The translations under genes and the position numbers were made by a program. Below, one piece after another: positions 12,589 through 13,126 of a stretch of DNA of 13,126 nucleotides (positions within the stretch are counted from its first letter, which is position 1; every line of letters starts with the position of its first letter). This DNA comes from Microcaldota archaeon (GTDB lineage Archaea; Micrarchaeota; Micrarchaeia; Micrarchaeales; Micrarchaeaceae): assembly GCA_021828345.1 (NCBI GenBank), contig JAJZJI010000026.1, forward strand, positions 1-13,126. Direction: 5' to 3'. The notes under the pieces are model-generated. The model was given only the letters and a program-made list of their open reading frames with translations, did not search any database and had not been told where the DNA came from.

Positions 12589-12834
12589 ATGGCAACAAAA
12601 GACAGTTTAATTACACAAGCAAAAAAGCATGAAAAAAGTGGTAATTTTCTAAAGGCGGAAAGAATATATGCAGTACTCGGGGATCAGAAAAATGCAGCTA
12701 GAAATAGAGAATTATATATAGATTTTGGAAATGATGCACGAAATGCATATAGGCGTGTAAGATATATTAAATTAAGATCAGATATTATTAATTCAATTGA
12801 AAGATGTCTTAAAACCATGTTAAGAAAAAATTGA
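12589..12834 (+). CDS. Small TPR-like helical repeat protein
   Basis: This encodes 81 residues. Residues about 8-42 look like one helix-turn-helix repeat unit of TPR type: QAKKHEKSGNFLKAERIYAV, then LGDQKNAARNRELY. The unit shows the usual small and aromatic positions (G18-N-F, A23, Y27, G31, A36-A37). The remainder is one basic helix (AYRRVRYIKLRSD) and a short tail ending RKN. One repeat is too few for a stable solenoid, so it may oligomerise or bind a partner. It is followed after 5 nt by the NADAR gene, whose ribosome binding motif TTGAT includes this gene's stop codon. The two products are therefore likely made together and may act together (inference). Confidence 0.6.
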   Translation: MATKDSLITQAKKHEKSGNFLKAERIYAVLGDQKNAARNRELYIDFGNDARNAYRRVRYIKLRSDIINSIERCLKTMLRKN

Positions 12835-12839
12835 TTAAT

Positions 12840-13126
12840 ATGAAACTGAAACCAAAAAACAAAGGAATATACTTTTTTACAGAACATGGAGATTGGGGTT
12901 TTTTATCACCGATGTATCAATGTAGGATTATTATTGATAACATTGAGTATAAAAGCGCAGAGCATTATTATCAATCTATGAAGGCAAAAAATAATGATGA
13001 TAAAAGCTGGATACGCGCTGCAACAAATGGTTATGAAGCAAAGAAAAGAGCCCATACTCTAGTAAGTGAGAACAAAGCTGTTAAGAATACAGTAGATGAT
13101 AAGCTAAAAATAATGCGTAGGGTATT
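12840..13126 (+). CDS. NADAR-family protein (YbiA-like), cut by window end
   Basis: NADAR proteins are N-glycosidases that act on ADP-ribose-linked or related riboside substrates. Some reverse DNA ADP-ribosylation by DarT-type toxins, others clear riboflavin-pathway intermediates. The first 95 residues are visible of a family usually about 150-160 long. Recognisable features are an aromatic start (IYFFTEHGDWGFLSPMYQC) and the core Y37-K-S-A-E41-H-Y-Y-Q45-x-x-K48-A. This includes the conserved Glu and Gln of the active site. The A-A-T-x-G-x-E-A-K-K-x-A helix (about 57-68) follows, then a K-x-x-x-M-R segment at the edge. ATG 12840 is preceded by TTGAT at a short spacing. The start is 5 nt after the TPR-like gene, so they share a transcript. 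The biological target cannot be read from this part. Confidence 0.88.
   Translation, partial: MKLKPKNKGIYFFTEHGDWGFLSPMYQCRIIIDNIEYKSAEHYYQSMKAKNNDDKSWIRAATNGYEAKKRAHTLVSENKAVKNTVDDKLKIMRRV

Overview
The window most likely comes from an archaeon, probably a small-genome DPANN lineage of the ARMAN/Micrarchaeota-Parvarchaeota type. The lineage is an inference, not a proof. The DNA is AT-rich and favours ATA (Ile) and AGA/AGG (Arg). Almost every gene has a TATA box 24-35 nt before its start codon, the spacing expected of leaderless or short-leader archaeal transcripts. The Shine-Dalgarno motifs are GGTG/GTGAT type, matching the 3' end of archaeal 16S rRNA. One gene encodes a stand-alone EF-Tu/EF-1A domain-2-like protein of a kind typical of archaea. 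The standard genetic code appears to be used. I see no rRNA, tRNA, CRISPR array or intact insertion sequence.

Layout. (1) 1-790: a polytopic membrane protein, cut by the window edge and apparently frame-shifted near its C-terminus. (2) 794-1517: two tandem short Ser-rich, highly charged proteins, then a small two-helix membrane protein whose TATA box lies beside or inside an inverted repeat. (3) 1541-5516: the best-identified unit, nrdA-nrdB, encoding a class I ribonucleotide reductase. The small subunit has Phe where the radical Tyr normally sits, the class Ic (Chlamydia-like, Mn/Fe) signature. (4) 5659-8042: an ankyrin-like repeat protein, a diguanylate cyclase with intact GGDEF and RxxD inhibitory site, and a putative surface lipoprotein. 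Each has its own promoter. (5) 8151-9565: a three-gene operon of unknown function (small membrane protein plus two soluble proteins). (6) 9581-9985 (minus strand): the EF-Tu domain-2-like protein with a disordered N-terminal extension. It is divergent from a HAD-family phosphatase at 10107-10835. (7) 10836-11134: AT-rich intergenic DNA. (8) 11135-12480: an unrecognised 232-residue protein, then a patch of about 420 bp with higher GC and broken reading frames that looks like gene debris. (9) 12589-13126: a helical-repeat (TPR-like) small protein followed by a NADAR-domain protein cut by the window end.

How the genes work together. NrdA and NrdB form one enzyme and are translationally linked. 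The rest of the window looks like an accessory region of short, mostly single-gene transcripts. Two themes stand out. One is signalling or surface function (GGDEF, ankyrin-like protein, lipoprotein, small membrane proteins). The other is possible nucleotide or ADP-ribose metabolism (RNR, HAD, NADAR). Any functional link among the accessory genes is inference from position only.
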